NCBI GenBank assembly: GCA_039090855.1
Contig: CM076997.1
Coordinates: 161,726,709 to 161,790,708, forward strand
Direction: 5' to 3'
DNA from: Macrothele yani
Taxonomy: Eukaryota > Arthropoda > Arachnida > Araneae > Macrothelidae
Length of the DNA stretch: 64,000 nt
Shown here: positions 1 through 11,499 of the stretch, in pieces
How the letters are laid out: each line of letters starts with the position of its first letter
Position numbering within the stretch: the first letter of the stretch is position 1
The notes under the pieces: generated by a model
Seen by the model: the letters and a program-made list of their open reading frames with translations, nothing else
The model's database searches: none
What the model was told of the DNA's origin: nothing
Made by a program: the position numbers and the translations under genes

Positions 1-315
1 TACCGCACGAAGGGTAGCAGCGTCTCAGAAACAGCAGACTCGGTGTGCTGCTCGCGAAGTGCTATAATAAGGGTGTACCAACAATGGACCGCTGGCCCAC
101 CGAGTACTTCCAAACGTCATACCTCTAGACAAGCAAAGATCATTTAACCCAGAGTAGAACGCCGCCTCCGTTGACTGGTAAAGGACAAGATTCAAACAAG
201 CCGGTGGAGATTCAAACCCACGTTTCACTCCGGAGTGAAATGTTTTCCCGACTGAATTAGACCGGCAAGGTTTATCGCTACAGTTTGTGATTTAGACGGG
301 TGCATCGCCTCAGTG
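1..315. other. No recognisable gene
   Basis: No coding region was recognised. Part of this stretch (about 220-330) weakly resembles 1535-1660 on the other side of the RTE insertion: both hold an AAGGTTTA(T/C)CGCT block followed by a CTCAGTG block. This suggests an old dispersed repeat or local duplication. Confidence 0.4.
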
Positions 316-338
316 TTATGTCATATATATCCACACTT
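316..338. repeat. Target-site duplication of the first RTE copy
   Basis: This 23-bp sequence (TTATGTCATATATAT then a CACACTT block) recurs at 1279-1301 with one mismatch. The two copies exactly bracket the RTE-homologous stretch, as expected for a duplication made by target-primed reverse transcription. Confidence 0.8.
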
Positions 339-1278
339 CTCAATTGTTGATCACCATCATCATTGTCAACCATTATCAATCCACTGCTGGACGAAGGTCT
401 CCCCAAGTTTCTTCCACAACGGTCTGCCTTTTGCGAGTCTCCTCCATATTACTCGCGCATACTTTCGAATTTCATTCGGCCATCTCCCATATGGTCTTCC
501 TCTGGGTCTGTTCCTGTCCCTCGGAATCCAGTCTAAAATTTCAGCTGTCCATCGATGGTCTGTCCTTCTGGCAATATGTCCAGCACATTGCCATTTCAGG
601 GATTTTACTCTTATCATGATGTCTTCCCTCTTGTCATTTTTCGGATCCACGAGTTCCTCTTCTTATCTCTCCTGGTTACACCAAGCATGCATCTCTCCAT
701 GCTGCTTTGAGTTGTCTGCAGTCTTTGTATGTCTCTTTTAATTAAGGCCAACGTCTCTGCACCATATGTAAGCACTGGAAGGATGCATTGATCAAACACT
801 TTTCATTTAAGACATAATGGCATATTGCTCTTGAAAATTATACTGTTTCTTCCGAACCCTCTCCAGGCAAGTTTTATACGCCGATGAATTTCTTCATCAA
901 CGTGACCCTCACTTGATATCTGCTGTCCAAGATATATGTAGGTATTGGTTATCTCCAGCTTTTCCCCATCAATCGATAAATCTTTATTTCTTGAAAAAGC
1001 ATTCTACATCACTTTTGTCTTCTGAAAGTTGATTTTTAATCCCACTTCTTTACTCTTGTCAGCAAGTTCCTGGATCATACTCTGCTGCTCTGATGGTGGA
1101 GTTGCAAAAATGAATGCGTCATCAGCAAAACGAAGGTGAGTTAGATAATCTCCGTTAATCTTTATCCCTTTCTTTTCCCAGTTCAGTGATTGAAAGACAT
1201 TTTCCAATGTGGCATTAAAGAATTTGGGAGATATGGTGTCACCTTGTCTCACTCTCTTTCCAATTTTTATGGTGCTGA
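339..1278 (-). mobile_element. 5'-truncated RTE-clade LINE copy, pseudogenised
   Basis: This is the 3' part of a non-LTR retrotransposon lying on the minus strand. The piece at 1004-1271 encodes the end of the reverse-transcriptase palm, with an RQGDTISP block and a FADDA box (the family's catalytic Y/F-A-D-D). Downstream pieces encode the conserved C-terminal region (WIRKMTR, CAGHIARRTDHRW, ending FVQQWIDNG-stop). A nonsense codon after KTKVM and frame changes break the ORF. Homology to the longer copy at 58530-61048 stops at about 1271, so the copy is 5' truncated. The 3' end is a short ATC-type repeat immediately after the stop codon, usual for RTE elements, which have almost no 3' UTR. 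It is flanked by the 316-338/1279-1301 duplication. Clade assignment is from motif style and the simple-repeat tail. Confidence 0.85.
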
Positions 1279-1301
1279 TTATGTCATATATATTCACACT
1301 T

Positions 1302-2042
1302 GAGAAAGGTGGAGGTACAAAATCGCAGACTTCGGGTCAGCCGAGAAACCATGCTTGAAGGACCTCTCTGTAGAAGAAGGAATTTTTATTAATTTCAGAC
1401 GACTTGTAGAAGAGTCATCACGAATTTTTGTAAAGCTTTAAGACCGGAAGATTCATTTTACGTTCAGGGGACACTGTGAAGAAAATTGCCGTTCCGCCAG
1501 TGGTTCCATTCAAAAACACGCCTTCCTACTTCAGAGCGAGATGTTCCACAGAAGTCAGGACGTCAGCAAGGCTTATTGCTCCAACTGGCGGTTAAGGTTT
1601 ACCGCTGCAACTTGCCGTTTTGTCTCATACGTCAACTCAGTGGTATGACACAGTATGACTAATCATGCGTTTCTTAAATGACATCGCTTCTGTGCTCTTT
1701 TATCATTACGGCAACAACAACTGCCTTTCGTTTACGTCCGTAAAGAATGGTTCCCGACTGAATCCATAGTGCAGGAATTAATTCAAATTATATAAATGAT
1801 TTTCTGGTAAGCTGTGAAAATTTATGGCTTTTCAGTTAATCAATATTTTATGTTGTCGTTCACTTAAACCTTCTTAGCCATTAAACATGGCTCTATCAGC
1901 GTAATGTTCAATCGGAAAATGTACCAGAATATTGGATTCGCAGATGATGTCATTGAAGGAGTCTTGAACGAATGGTTGCGAATCCCTGTTTGGTGGCAGA
2001 GTCATTTTACCGATCATTAAAAGTGCTTTAGATGTCTTTCTA
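1302..2042. other. Intergenic, no gene recognised
   Basis: Short ORF-like runs only, matching no family I know. 1535-1660 resembles 220-330 (see the entry for the first 315 bases). It ends at the TA target dinucleotide (2041-2042) of the next transposon. Confidence 0.4.
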
Positions 2043-3407
2043 CCCTGACGGAAAAAAACCCCCAACACCACGAAAAAATAGTTGTAGAGGAATGAAATGG
2101 CGGCTACACATTTGTATAGGTAACATATTGAATCGATTAAAGTTTCAAGATAACAGCTTATTGTAAGCGCGAGAAGAGCCATTTTAAATGTGAAATGATG
2201 GTACATTAATAACCGGTGTAACCGCCAGAATATTGAATGCAAGCAAGCAAACGTTCATACATTGTGTCGTACAGGTGCTGGATGTCAGTTTGTGGGATGG
2301 AGTTTCATGCCTGCTGCACTTGGTCGGTCAATACAGGGACGGTTAATGCTGGTTGGGGGTGACGCTGGAGTTGTCGTCCAATGATGTCCCATACGTGCTC
2401 GATTGGTGAAAGATCTGGTGATCTAGTAGGCCACGGCAACATGTCGACACTCTGTAGAGCATGTTGGGTTACAACAGCGGTATGCCGGCGAGCGTTATCC
2501 TGTTGGAAAACACCTCCTGGAATGATGTTAATGAATGGCAGCACAACAGGTTGAATCCCCTGACCGACGTACAGCTGTGCCGTCAGGGTGCGTGGGATAA
2601 CCACAAGAATGCTCCTGCTGTCATAGGAAATTGCTCCCTAGACCATAACTCCAGGTGTAGGTCCAGTGCGTCTCGGCCGCAGACAGGTTGGTTGCAGGCG
2701 CTCACCTGGCCTCCTTCTAACCAACACACGGCCATCACTGGCACCCAGGCAGAACCGGCTTTCATCAGAAAACACAACAGATCTCCACTCCCTCCTCCAA
2801 TGAGCTCTAGCTTGACACCACTGACGTCGCAAACGGCAGTGGTTTAGGGTAAGTGAAATGAACGCTACAGGGCGTCTGGCTCGGAGCTGTCCTTCAAGTA
2901 ACCGATTTGTAACAGTTCGTTGTGTCACTGTGGTGGCAACTGCAGCTCGAATTGCTGCTGCTGACGCGGTACGATGCGCCGCGGCCATAAGTCGTACACG
3001 GCTGTCTTCCCTTTTGTAGCGCCACGTGGCCGGCCGGAACCCTACCTTCTTGAGGCAGTACCTTCACTTGACCACCGCTGCCAACAATCATGTACAGTGG
3101 CTACATTCCTGCTAAGTCGTTCTGAAATATTGCGGAAAAAAATCCACCTTCTCGTAACCCTATTACACGACCTCGTTCAAACTCCGTGAGCTGTTGATAA
3201 TGGCTTCTTCGTCTTCTTAAAGGCATTCTTGACTAACATCAACACCCTACGTCGAATCTCAACGATAACTAACGCTCACGAACGTTACAGTGGGTATTTA
3301 CATCAAACCTGCTTTGCATGTTCCGAAGGGCGCAACTAGCGCCACTCGTATACTGTCGTTTATCTAACACAACCCCTTCTTGGTGTTGGAATTTTTTTCC
3401 GTCAGTG
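2043..3407 (-). mobile_element. Tc1-type transposon, family A copy 1 (complete ends)
   Basis: A 1365-bp element bounded by TA dinucleotides (2041-2042 and 3408-3409). The terminal inverted repeats read CCTGACGGAAAAAAA at the left and CACTGACGGAAAAAAA on the reverse strand at the right, followed in both by a CCAACACCA block. The same termini and interior recur at 19421-20841. The transposase is read from the minus strand. Complete ends plus a dead ORF suggest it could only have moved with enzyme supplied in trans. Confidence 0.92.
2305..3226 (-). pseudogene. Tc1-type transposase, family A copy 1
   Basis: Encodes a DDE transposase of about 307 codons that would cut and paste the surrounding element in the nucleus. 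The ATG at 3226-3224 begins MPLRRRRSHYQQLTEFERG, the N-terminal helix-turn-helix. The catalytic first D lies in VVFSDESRF, the second in FQQDNARRH and the E in SPIEHVWD; the frame ends VQQA-stop. Lesions visible: a one-base deletion in a T run in the N-terminal domain compared with the copy at 19662, a TAG at 3044-3042 that the other copy shares, and a TAG at about 2638 replacing a Trp codon (GVMV-stop-GAIS). By my count 32 residues separate the second D from the E, not the usual 34. Confidence 0.88.
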
Positions 3408-3409
3408 TA

Positions 3410-4928
3410 TTTCCGTTCTTAAATTTCGTTCCTCCCATCTGTCCTAACAAATGACAGGGTAGTAACATTCTTTGATGATTCGGGTAGCTTGTTGTTTATT
3501 TTCTTAAATTCCAGTCACAATCGTTGACGCTCTAAATGAGAGAGATACAGACAGAGAAGGGAAAGATAGACTGAGGTAGAGAGCGAGAGAAACAGAGAGA
3601 CAAGAGACAGGGACGTAGAGACAAGAGAGAGACAGAGAGACAAGAGAGAGAGACAGAGACCGTGAGATAGAGAGCAAGCGTTGTGTTGCTCGAATTCCAT
3701 GACTTGAGTTTTCAAAGCTATGATACAATTCTGGTCTTTCATGTTTTCAGTGTATACCATTTTTCCGGTGTTACCCTGTCGGATATGAAGTCCTCGTACG
3801 GACGTTAGGTTTCGAGTTCAGGAAGCATACAAAGCAGAAAAAAATTAATTGTTCTCCTAGGACGAGTACCCGTAAAAGAAACGCATTTTTGTAATCACTT
3901 ACATTGTCGCCACTTGCAGCAAAACTGTAAAATATATGGTATTGATTAACTTTTCATTTCCATATTCCCAAGTGTTTAAAAATTCGAACATGTAAATAAA
4001 AAACGTTGGCAAGCCTTTTCCATTCACATGCCTTACAACTAAAATCCATTTGCACCAATTTCAATTTGCAGGATTGTACCACTTAACATTATTTTATTCG
4101 CTTTAACAATGCTGATTTTGATTTTAATGAATACCTTCGTTCTCCCTTTGGGACCTAATTACAAGAAAAATTATCTCGAGAAGCGTCTTTCACAGACTGA
4201 CGGCGCTTACGGTTAGTTGTTCTGAAGTGTTCTTCAGATATCGATGTTTAGACGAACAGCATGCAAAGGCCATTTTGCTCTTTCACTTGAATGTTTGGCT
4301 AATCGCTAACTGGAACGCTATTTAGAAATTCATCTGCAGTGACATAGCAGATACGGAAAAGAAAATATCGATATTTTTATGCTCGTGGAATTGGGAGTAA
4401 CTGTGTTCTAAAGCAGAAGCATGATGGGAGTTCAATTAATTATAGCGAATGAAGTCAGCGTCGACTATCGGAAATCTTTCTGTCGCCCCCTATCACGTTT
4501 GCCTCAGTGTTCTTCAATAATACACCCTGTTTTCCTGCTACCGTGAAGGACAAATAAAGGCTCTGATGAGATAGATAAATGGAAAATACAGTTTTGGTTT
4601 TTGGCTCTAGAAACGTACATCTGGTTTTAGTTTTCCCTGTAATTCGCTTTTCTTATTGATATAACCACATATCAATCCAATACCCCCAGGAAACATCACT
4701 GAATCGATGAAAGGAGAATTGGGGATTTTGTAAAGAAGAGAAATTACTGCTTCTTAGTATTCGAGAGCACTATGTGGTATTTTGCAATAATTGAAAGTAC
4801 TAGCCTATTTTCAGATATTACTTTTTGGAGACACAGAGCAAAGTAAGTGACAATAGAAAATTTTTGTAAAGATATGGGTTTTAATTGTAAAGCTGAATGT
4901 ATCCAATATGTCCGCGAGAAATTCTAAC
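3410..4928. other. Intergenic, A+T-rich
   Basis: No gene recognised. The only notable structure is the purine-rich AGAGAC-type tract listed separately. Confidence 0.4.
3538..3668. repeat. Degenerate (AGAGAC)n low-complexity tract
   Basis: Irregular AGAGAC/AGAGAG repeats on the plus strand. The serine/leucine-rich ORFs read from the other strand are artefacts of this composition. Confidence 0.85.
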
Positions 4929-5125
4929 GGTGGCCGAGTTGTACTCGGTGGTGGTTTCTAATCATTCACCCTAGATGGGTTCGGGCTTTATTATTGAGGA
5001 AAACATGGATAGTGTGCTTGTTATATGGCTTTAGTGAAACCACTGCCCTTACGTTAGGGAACAGTGACTGCTGACAACCCTTTGAGTTGATCCCGATGTT
5101 CACTATACCAACGAAAAAAAACCTA
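4929..5125 (+). mobile_element. Old, diverged copy of tRNA-derived SINE family 1
   Basis: It begins GTGGCCGAG and carries a diverged B-box-like GGGTTCGGGC. It then follows the order of the SINE-1 body: a block like ACCACTGCCCTTA, then TTAGGGAACAGTGACTGC, then a tail ending in A residues near 5118. It is clearly older than the other copies. Confidence 0.65.
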
Positions 5126-5410
5126 CTGACACGTGAGACAAATAAATACAGGAATACATCTGCAGGAAGTTAAGCATTCTTGCTTTGCTAAAGTGTAAAA
5201 CATTAGTGGGAGGAGAATTGCAAAGTACGATATTTGTTTCTAAAATTGCCGTGTTAGAAATTAATGTGTAGGATCCTGAAGGTGATGATAACATTAGCAT
5301 TACTGACAAACGTTCTCTTAGTGTGCAGAGATTTACGGACCATTGAACTAGTTTTAATAATAATTAATGGATTTACCAATTGTGGATGAATTTCACACAC
5401 TGCAAATCTA

Positions 5411-6520
5411 AACTGGGTGATAACTGAATTATCACCAACTACCTAATACTTCGTAGGTCCTCTTTTCACCTTAAATACAGCAGCTATCCAACATGGCATC
5501 GATTCAATAAAATGCCGGAAGTAGACAGGAGGTATGGACAATCAAATTATGTGTAATGCGGCCCTGAAGGCTAGTAATGAGGAGAGTGGTGCATCCAGAC
5601 GCCACATGTGCATCTCCATAGTGTCCCACAAATGCCCTATGCGATTGATATCGAGGGGAGTTCAGAGGCCAATCGATATGCTGGAAATTTGAACTATCAT
5701 TTCTCCACGACGTTATACTTGCTGCTTGCGGCTTTCTCATCTTGGCAGACACGGTCACCATTCGGAGAAAAGTGCAATCTTGCTTAGTGTACAAGGTCAG
5801 CAAGCAATTCACGATGATGTGTACCACTCGTACGATGTTACAGTGTAACAATGGTCCAAGGCCCTGCCAGGTAAACAAACTTCACGCCATACAATCCCCT
5901 TCACCGGCTTGCAGTTTGGAGAACCTGAAGAATGGATCGAGTGCCTCATGTTGTTTGCGTCAAATACGTAAACGACCATCCACGGAGTAGAGTAAAAACG
6001 CGACTCGTCAGACTAGCACACTTTTTACCAGTCATCAGAAGTCCACCTTGCGTGATCTTTGCACAAGGCGAGCCTTTTGCGTAGTTGAACCGTGGTTAGG
6101 AGAGGATGTCGTTAGGTTCGTCTACTGCCATAGCCCACAGGTGACAGCGTGCAATGCATGGTCATGACAGATACTGTTCCGTGTTGACCTTTGTTGTATT
6201 GGGTAGTCAGCTGCAGAAGAGTGTGGCGTCGGTTGACCTGTACGAATCTTCAGACCCAGCGCTAAACTCTCACATCAACGTTTTGCTGTCGAGTGAAGTT
6301 TCGCACCCAAGTCCTTGTCTAACCATTTTCACGCCAGTCCTGATATACTTTAACTACACTGGCTCGCGAGCAGCCCACCAGCTCAGCCGATTTATAAATA
6401 GAGGGTCTCCCTTAGCGAGCTCTCGCAATCTGTCCTTTCTCTGATTCTGAAAAATCCTTTCGTTTACCGATCACACTCCGACGTTTACTGCCTACTGCTC
6501 CATTTACACCTTATATACAG
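5411..6520 (-). pseudogene. Degenerate Tc1-type element, family B
   Basis: A decayed transposon on the minus strand. The left end (ACTGGGTGA…ATTATCACCAACTACC, after TA at 5409-5410) aligns with the terminus of the element starting at 63303. Transposase pieces: SDESRF near 6010-5990 (first catalytic D), FTWQGLGPLLH near 5878, and FQHIDWPLNSP near 5690-5650, the segment before the catalytic E, which is itself lost. The C-terminal MPRR-type ending lies near 5490. The second D is not visible, and at least three frame changes are needed to read it. The right terminus was not identified; it must lie at or before the TA at 6521, where the next element starts. Confidence 0.72.
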
Positions 6521-6522
6521 TA

Positions 6523-7934
6523 CCTGACAGAGAATTGCCACACCATGAAGTAATGCTCGAAAACAGACCAAACTGCACATACAAATAGCCAAGTAGGTCC
6601 CGAACAAATTCTTTAATTGTCACATATATACTAGGCTCCAGTGGCCGAATGTACAGGAATATCAGTCATGAGGACAGCCCCTGTTTTGGGTGATGCTGCT
6701 TTGAATTCGACGTGGTATAGAGGCAATGACAGTCCAAATAGAATCCTGGGGTATTGTAGACCATGCGGTGCTGATCCGTGTCCACAGTTCATCCTCATCT
6801 TGCGGGCGTGGGAGGGTACTAAACCTACTAAGTACGTCCAATCGTGTCTCACAGATACTCGATACGCGAGAGGTCGGGGAATCGTGCTGGCTACGGAAGC
6901 ATCGACACACAGTGTAAAGCATTCAGGCTGATCTGAGCGGTATGCGCCGGGCGTTATGCTGTTGAAAACCGGCGTTTGGGATTCCCTGCAAATACCGTAG
7001 TGCCACGGGCCGTAGCACCTCGTAAGCATAGCGCCGTGCCGAGAATGTGCCCGTAATGCGTACCAGCAGTGAACGGCTGTTGGCACCAATAGCACCCCAC
7101 ACCATGATTCCACGATGCTCTGCCGTGTGGCGCTCCTCAACGGCGGAAGAATCCGCTTTTTGGCTACGTCGTCTCCAGACTCTGAGACGGGGATCATTCG
7201 TGGTGAGACAGAACCGTGACTCGTCGCTAAAAACCACACTGTTCCATTCTGCACCCCAGGAAGCTGCTCTGGAGCGACAACATGCCAAGCCGTGACGACG
7301 ATGGCTCGCTGTTAAGGGTAGTATTTGCAACGGACGGCTGGACAGCAAAACCGACGCAGTTAAGCGATGTTGTCCGCGTCGATATCGGAGCTTCCGATGT
7401 TCTCCGTATACTCAGCAAAATGTCGGCCGTTATGATCTGTGGGTTCGATGCGGCATGACGTCGGATGCGACGATCGTTGCGCTCGGACGTCCGTCTCCGT
7501 AATCCGATCTACATACGACGTTGCACAGATCCTTCCTAGGACTACTGTCTCCAAATGCGACCGACGATTGTGGCATCACGTGGCGTTTCTTCCGCAATAC
7601 GACGCAAGGACCATCCGGCGGTAGGAAAGCCTACGATGACAAATCTCGTGAACTCATCCGTTTGACGAAATCGCGTACGATGGCGTCTTAACGGCATTGG
7701 TACCTTTTTTGTTCTCCAGACCCGGTTACAACAGAACCATTCATTTCTCTTGGCCATGACGACGTCTCGACTGATGGACTCACGGGCTGGTTGTCCGCTG
7801 CTATCGCGCGCGCCGTTCGTGCGATTGGCCTGCAAATGCAATCATTTACATAACTTGTACGTGTGCACCTACACTGCAATTTTCCTGGCGCTGAGTTCGG
7901 GTCTTCGTGGTGTGGCGTTTTTTCTGTCAGGAAG
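6523..7934 (-). mobile_element. Tc1-type transposon, family C (complete ends)
   Basis: An element of 1412 bp between TA dinucleotides (6521-6522 and 7935-7936). The left terminus reads CCTGACAGAGAATTGCCAC; the right, on the reverse strand, reads CTTCCTGACAGAAAAAACGC, and both continue into CACACCA(T/C)GAAG. The ends resemble family A (CTGACGG), suggesting related but distinct families. It starts immediately beside the decayed family B element. Confidence 0.88.
6662..7697 (-). pseudogene. Tc1-type transposase, family C
   Basis: The reading begins MPLRRHRTRFRQTDEFTRF at 7697, a helix-turn-helix start like that of family A. The catalytic core has VVFSDESRF (first D) and IMVWGAIG. The second catalytic position reads FQQHNARR, so the catalytic Asp is replaced by His. 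The C-terminal part (LPRPQDEDELW, then IPRRIQSSI) lies in a third frame at 6662-6922. With a lost catalytic residue and at least two frameshifts it cannot be active. The expected length of about 345 residues matches the family. Confidence 0.85.
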
Positions 7935-7936
7935 TA

Positions 7937-9572
7937 TATGCTACGTCGGTCGACTAATCGCACCTTCTCGGAAATTATGTGGTCAAAGGGCCGCATCCAC
8001 TTTTGATAGGGGTGGTCATAATTCACTGATCTCTAGGTGTACATTCGACTTACGAATTTAAAGATTATCGAGTAAAATATCAAGTGGTTTTAAGCCAGTA
8101 GCGAATGGCTCTAATTAAAAAGTGTTACTGCTACTCTCATATAATATAAAAATACACAGTTATCCTTTCATTACGCGTAATGCTGTCTGTTTGTATTGCT
8201 TCAAAAGAGTGCGTCAAATGCAGAGGAGATATATGCGAATGGAAACTGGTGCTGGTTTATTTGCCTACACGAGGTTTATACAAATGCACCATGTGTCATT
8301 GAAGAAGAAGAATGCGTTGCGCCACATTTGTTTGGTGGATACTTTTTAATCTTATGCATCAATGAGAATCAGGTTCAATACTTGCAATAGTAAATATGAA
8401 TATATGAAGATTATAGGGCAATAGCAATTTTAAAAATATTCGTTCGCCAAAACGATATGCGTAAAAGAACAAACAGCAGAATATGGTCACAGACTCCGGT
8501 AGTACTTTTTTTGAAAGACAGTTGGTTACTGAAAGATGAAAAAGATTGTAATCTAGCATTCCAAAGAAGTGTGTCGTTTGAAAACTTGGATCGATCTGAA
8601 AGTTTAAAATTATGGACATATTTTTTCGACATTTCGCAAAATGTTAAAAAAAGGAATTTTAAGTAGCGATGAAAAGCTTAAACGCTGCCGTACGTGTTAA
8701 AACTGTTTAATAGTTTTTTTTATAATTCAAATTATGTGACAAAAATATTGAACAAAAATAAATTGCTGAAGTATTATTTAAATATTTTATTAGAGAACAT
8801 AAATTAAGAAACTTCAGAAGACAAGAAGACAGAAGACAATCCAAGAAAGATGTGTGCTTTCAAGAATCCAAGAAAGATGTGTGCTTTCGAGACGAGAAGC
8901 TTCTGAAAGATTGTTCCAGAATTCTGCTTATGAAAAGCTTCTGCTAAGTCCAGTAAGGCGATTATTCTAATTCACATGTTGGACGACGTAAAGTATAAAG
9001 AAGTCAGAAGACAGCTGTTGTTATTACATAAGGTGAAGTTGTGGAAAGCCAGCTAGAATCTGTAAACAGGGGAGCAACGCAGTCTAATGCATTTGAAATC
9101 GCCGTTAGTAATTGCCTATCAACGGAAGTTATTTATGTGTTTTGAGAAACGCCTAATTTTCGGGCGGTAGGTACAATAAATGGACAATCTAAGAGATGTT
9201 GCCGCAAAATTTTATTTTAGTTGGCGCATTCCACCGGTTCTCATGGAAACATCTTTCTAATATTCATATCTCTTACTTTCGCTTCATTTTAAAAGTAACA
9301 TTAATCAGATGGAAAATTCGAAAGTTGGGACACTGGTAAAATAAGCTGCAGTAGTGGTAATGAAAATTACCTGTAAACATTTTTATGTGAGCTGTCGATA
9401 TATCCAGACATCCATCATAACCCCTTTTTTTAACAGCAACATCTTTAAATAAATGTTTCAACTGTTTTTGATGTATAAACAAATGAAAATCCGAATGGCC
9501 TGAAATTCGCAGCATGCGTCGCCCGTGAGAGCACATGCAAACGATTAGCATTGCAGGGCATATGCAAATCAT
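7937..9572. other. Intergenic, no gene recognised
   Basis: A+T-rich sequence with only short chance ORFs. A 27-bp direct duplication (ATCCAAGAAAGATGTGTGCT… twice) lies near 8838-8890. Confidence 0.4.
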
Positions 9573-10856
9573 GCGCGCCTGGCACACCACCGAAAAGCAC
9601 TATAAGAAGGGTGCACAGAATGTGGGGTGTAAGTAGTGAAAGTGTGTTGTTCTGCCGGACCTGCGCGTGGAAAGCTTCCTGATTCCTCGTCGCAGAATAC
9701 GGCAGTCATTCCAGCACGTTTCGGAGTTCGACAGGGGACGAATATTGGCTTATCGCGACAGCGGTTTATCGTACCGAAACATCGGCGCCCGTGTGGGACG
9801 CCATGCAGCCACAGCGAGGTGAGTAAGGATTCGGTGGGTGCAAGAGAGACGGACGGACCAACGTGAGCGATTGCCGCAGCCGCGGCACACCACCAAACTA
9901 GAGGCCCGGCATGTTGTGCGGCGGGCATTGACGGCTCGCACCGCCACATCACGAACGTTAGCGCAGGAATTAGGGTGTGTTGCGCAACAACCTGTGTCAA
10001 CACGTACCGTTCGACGTCGTCTGCAAAAGCGGGGATTTGTCGCACGGCGCCCATTGCTCCGATTACTATTGACGTTACACCACCGTCGAGTGCGGCGGCA
10101 GTGGGCCGTTGAACGCCGCACCTGGACTATGGATTGGAACGACATTGTCTTCTCCGACGTATCCCGCTTCTGCCTGCAACACCACGATTTTCGGATCAGC
10201 GTGTGGGCGCACCACGGCGAGAGACTGTATGACGCCTGCACTATGAATCGCCGTACCGGTCCGTCGCCTGGCGTTATTGTTTGGGGCGCAATTGGATACG
10301 TCACCCGTAACCCTCTGGTACACATCGCCGGTACACTTAACAGCCACCGCACCATCTCCGACGTTTTGGAGCTTGTAGTCCTCCCTTTCCTGCAGGACCT
10401 GCCAGCGGCCTCGTTTCAACAGGACAATGCGCGCCCGCACGTGGCACGCATCATGCAACAATTCTTCATGGCCCACCAAGTGTCACTGCTGCCGTGGCCC
10501 GCCTGTTCTCCCGATATGTCGCCTATCGAACACGCCTGGTCGCTGATCGGCAACAGAGTGGCCCGACAAGCACCACCCATGGCTACGCCTGATGAACTGT
10601 GGCAACGTGTGAAAGTAGCCTGGACTGACATACCCCAAGCCCACATCCAAACCGCTTTGTTCGATGGCACGACGTGTAGCGGCCGTTATTCCCAGCCATG
10701 GCGGCCGCACGAACTATTGATGTCTGTGTGTTCCGCAAGTCGCACGGGCCTGTAAGCTCAATCGTTTCATCTTTGTATCTGTTGTTATGTGTCCAGTAAA
10801 TCAGGCTTTGCTATCTCGTGTCCTTCTTGGTGTTGCATTTTGGGTGGCCAGCAGTG
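9573..10856 (+). mobile_element. Tc1-type transposon, family D (best preserved)
   Basis: The right terminus before TA at 10857-10858 reads, on the reverse strand, CACTGCTGGCCACCC, then an AACACCAAGAAGG block. The left terminus (CTGGCACACCACCG from about 9579, then TATAAGAAGG) is a shorter, gapped match, so the left boundary is approximate and its TA is not obvious. It encodes a nearly full-length transposase on the plus strand. Confidence 0.82.
9682..10755 (+). pseudogene. Tc1-type DD34E transposase, family D, nearly intact
   Basis: One frame runs about 358 codons. It begins IPRRRIRQSFQHVSEFDRG (helix-turn-helix) at an ATT where relatives have ATG. It continues SYRNIGARVGRHAATAR and meets a single TGA at 9820-9822; from 9838 the frame is open to the TAA at 10755. 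Catalytic residues are all present: Asp at 10156 (FSDVSRF), Asp at 10423 (FQQDNARPH) and Glu at 10528 (SPIEHAW), with 34 residues between the last two, as canonical Tc1 requires. The first motif has Val where FSDESRF has Glu. Only the lost start and one stop separate it from an open reading frame, so it is probably the youngest transposase here. The open part from an internal ATG lacks much of the DNA-binding domain. Confidence 0.9.
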
Positions 10857-10858
10857 TA

Positions 10859-11499
10859 TGTATTTACAATGGATTTCTAATTTTTACCATACTGTTTTCG
10901 ACCTTCGTCGAATTTGGAGAAAGTAAACGTGTCGTTTAAAGTTACCGAGTATATATATGGGTAAAAGGAATATCGCATTATGGCTCAATACGGAATCTTT
11001 AGGAAAAGAAAGCAAAATAAGTACAAAATATTTGAGTTTTTCATTAAAAATAACTATATGATGCCTTTACATTTTTGCAATTTGATAGAAGTTGAAAAAG
11101 AGAAAATAGCAAAACATTCCAAATTCTTTTTGTAGCTGTATGTACGATTTTCTGATATTTATGTCCTTTTCAACATTTGGCGCTTTTCTCAGATTTGTCC
11201 AATGCCATAAACACCATATTTGAGTTATATTCTACAGCATCTGAATTATTAACAGTTTGGAAAAGACTAAGTAATTCACGTATGAAGCTCATGACTGAAG
11301 TTTCATTTCAACGTTTCATTTAGTACTGTATCCTTGGGTAAACTGACATACTAATATAGTATTTGACGGAAGTAAAATCATCCGTACGTATCTATCAGTG
11401 GAAATATATAAGGCAATCATTATCATAATATCATAAAGCACAACACGTGAAGGAAGAAGAGAATTATAGAGCATTTCATCTTTTTAGCACTTTTTTGTA
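10859..11499. other. Intergenic, A+T-rich
   Basis: No gene, repeat or transposon terminus recognised. Confidence 0.4.
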
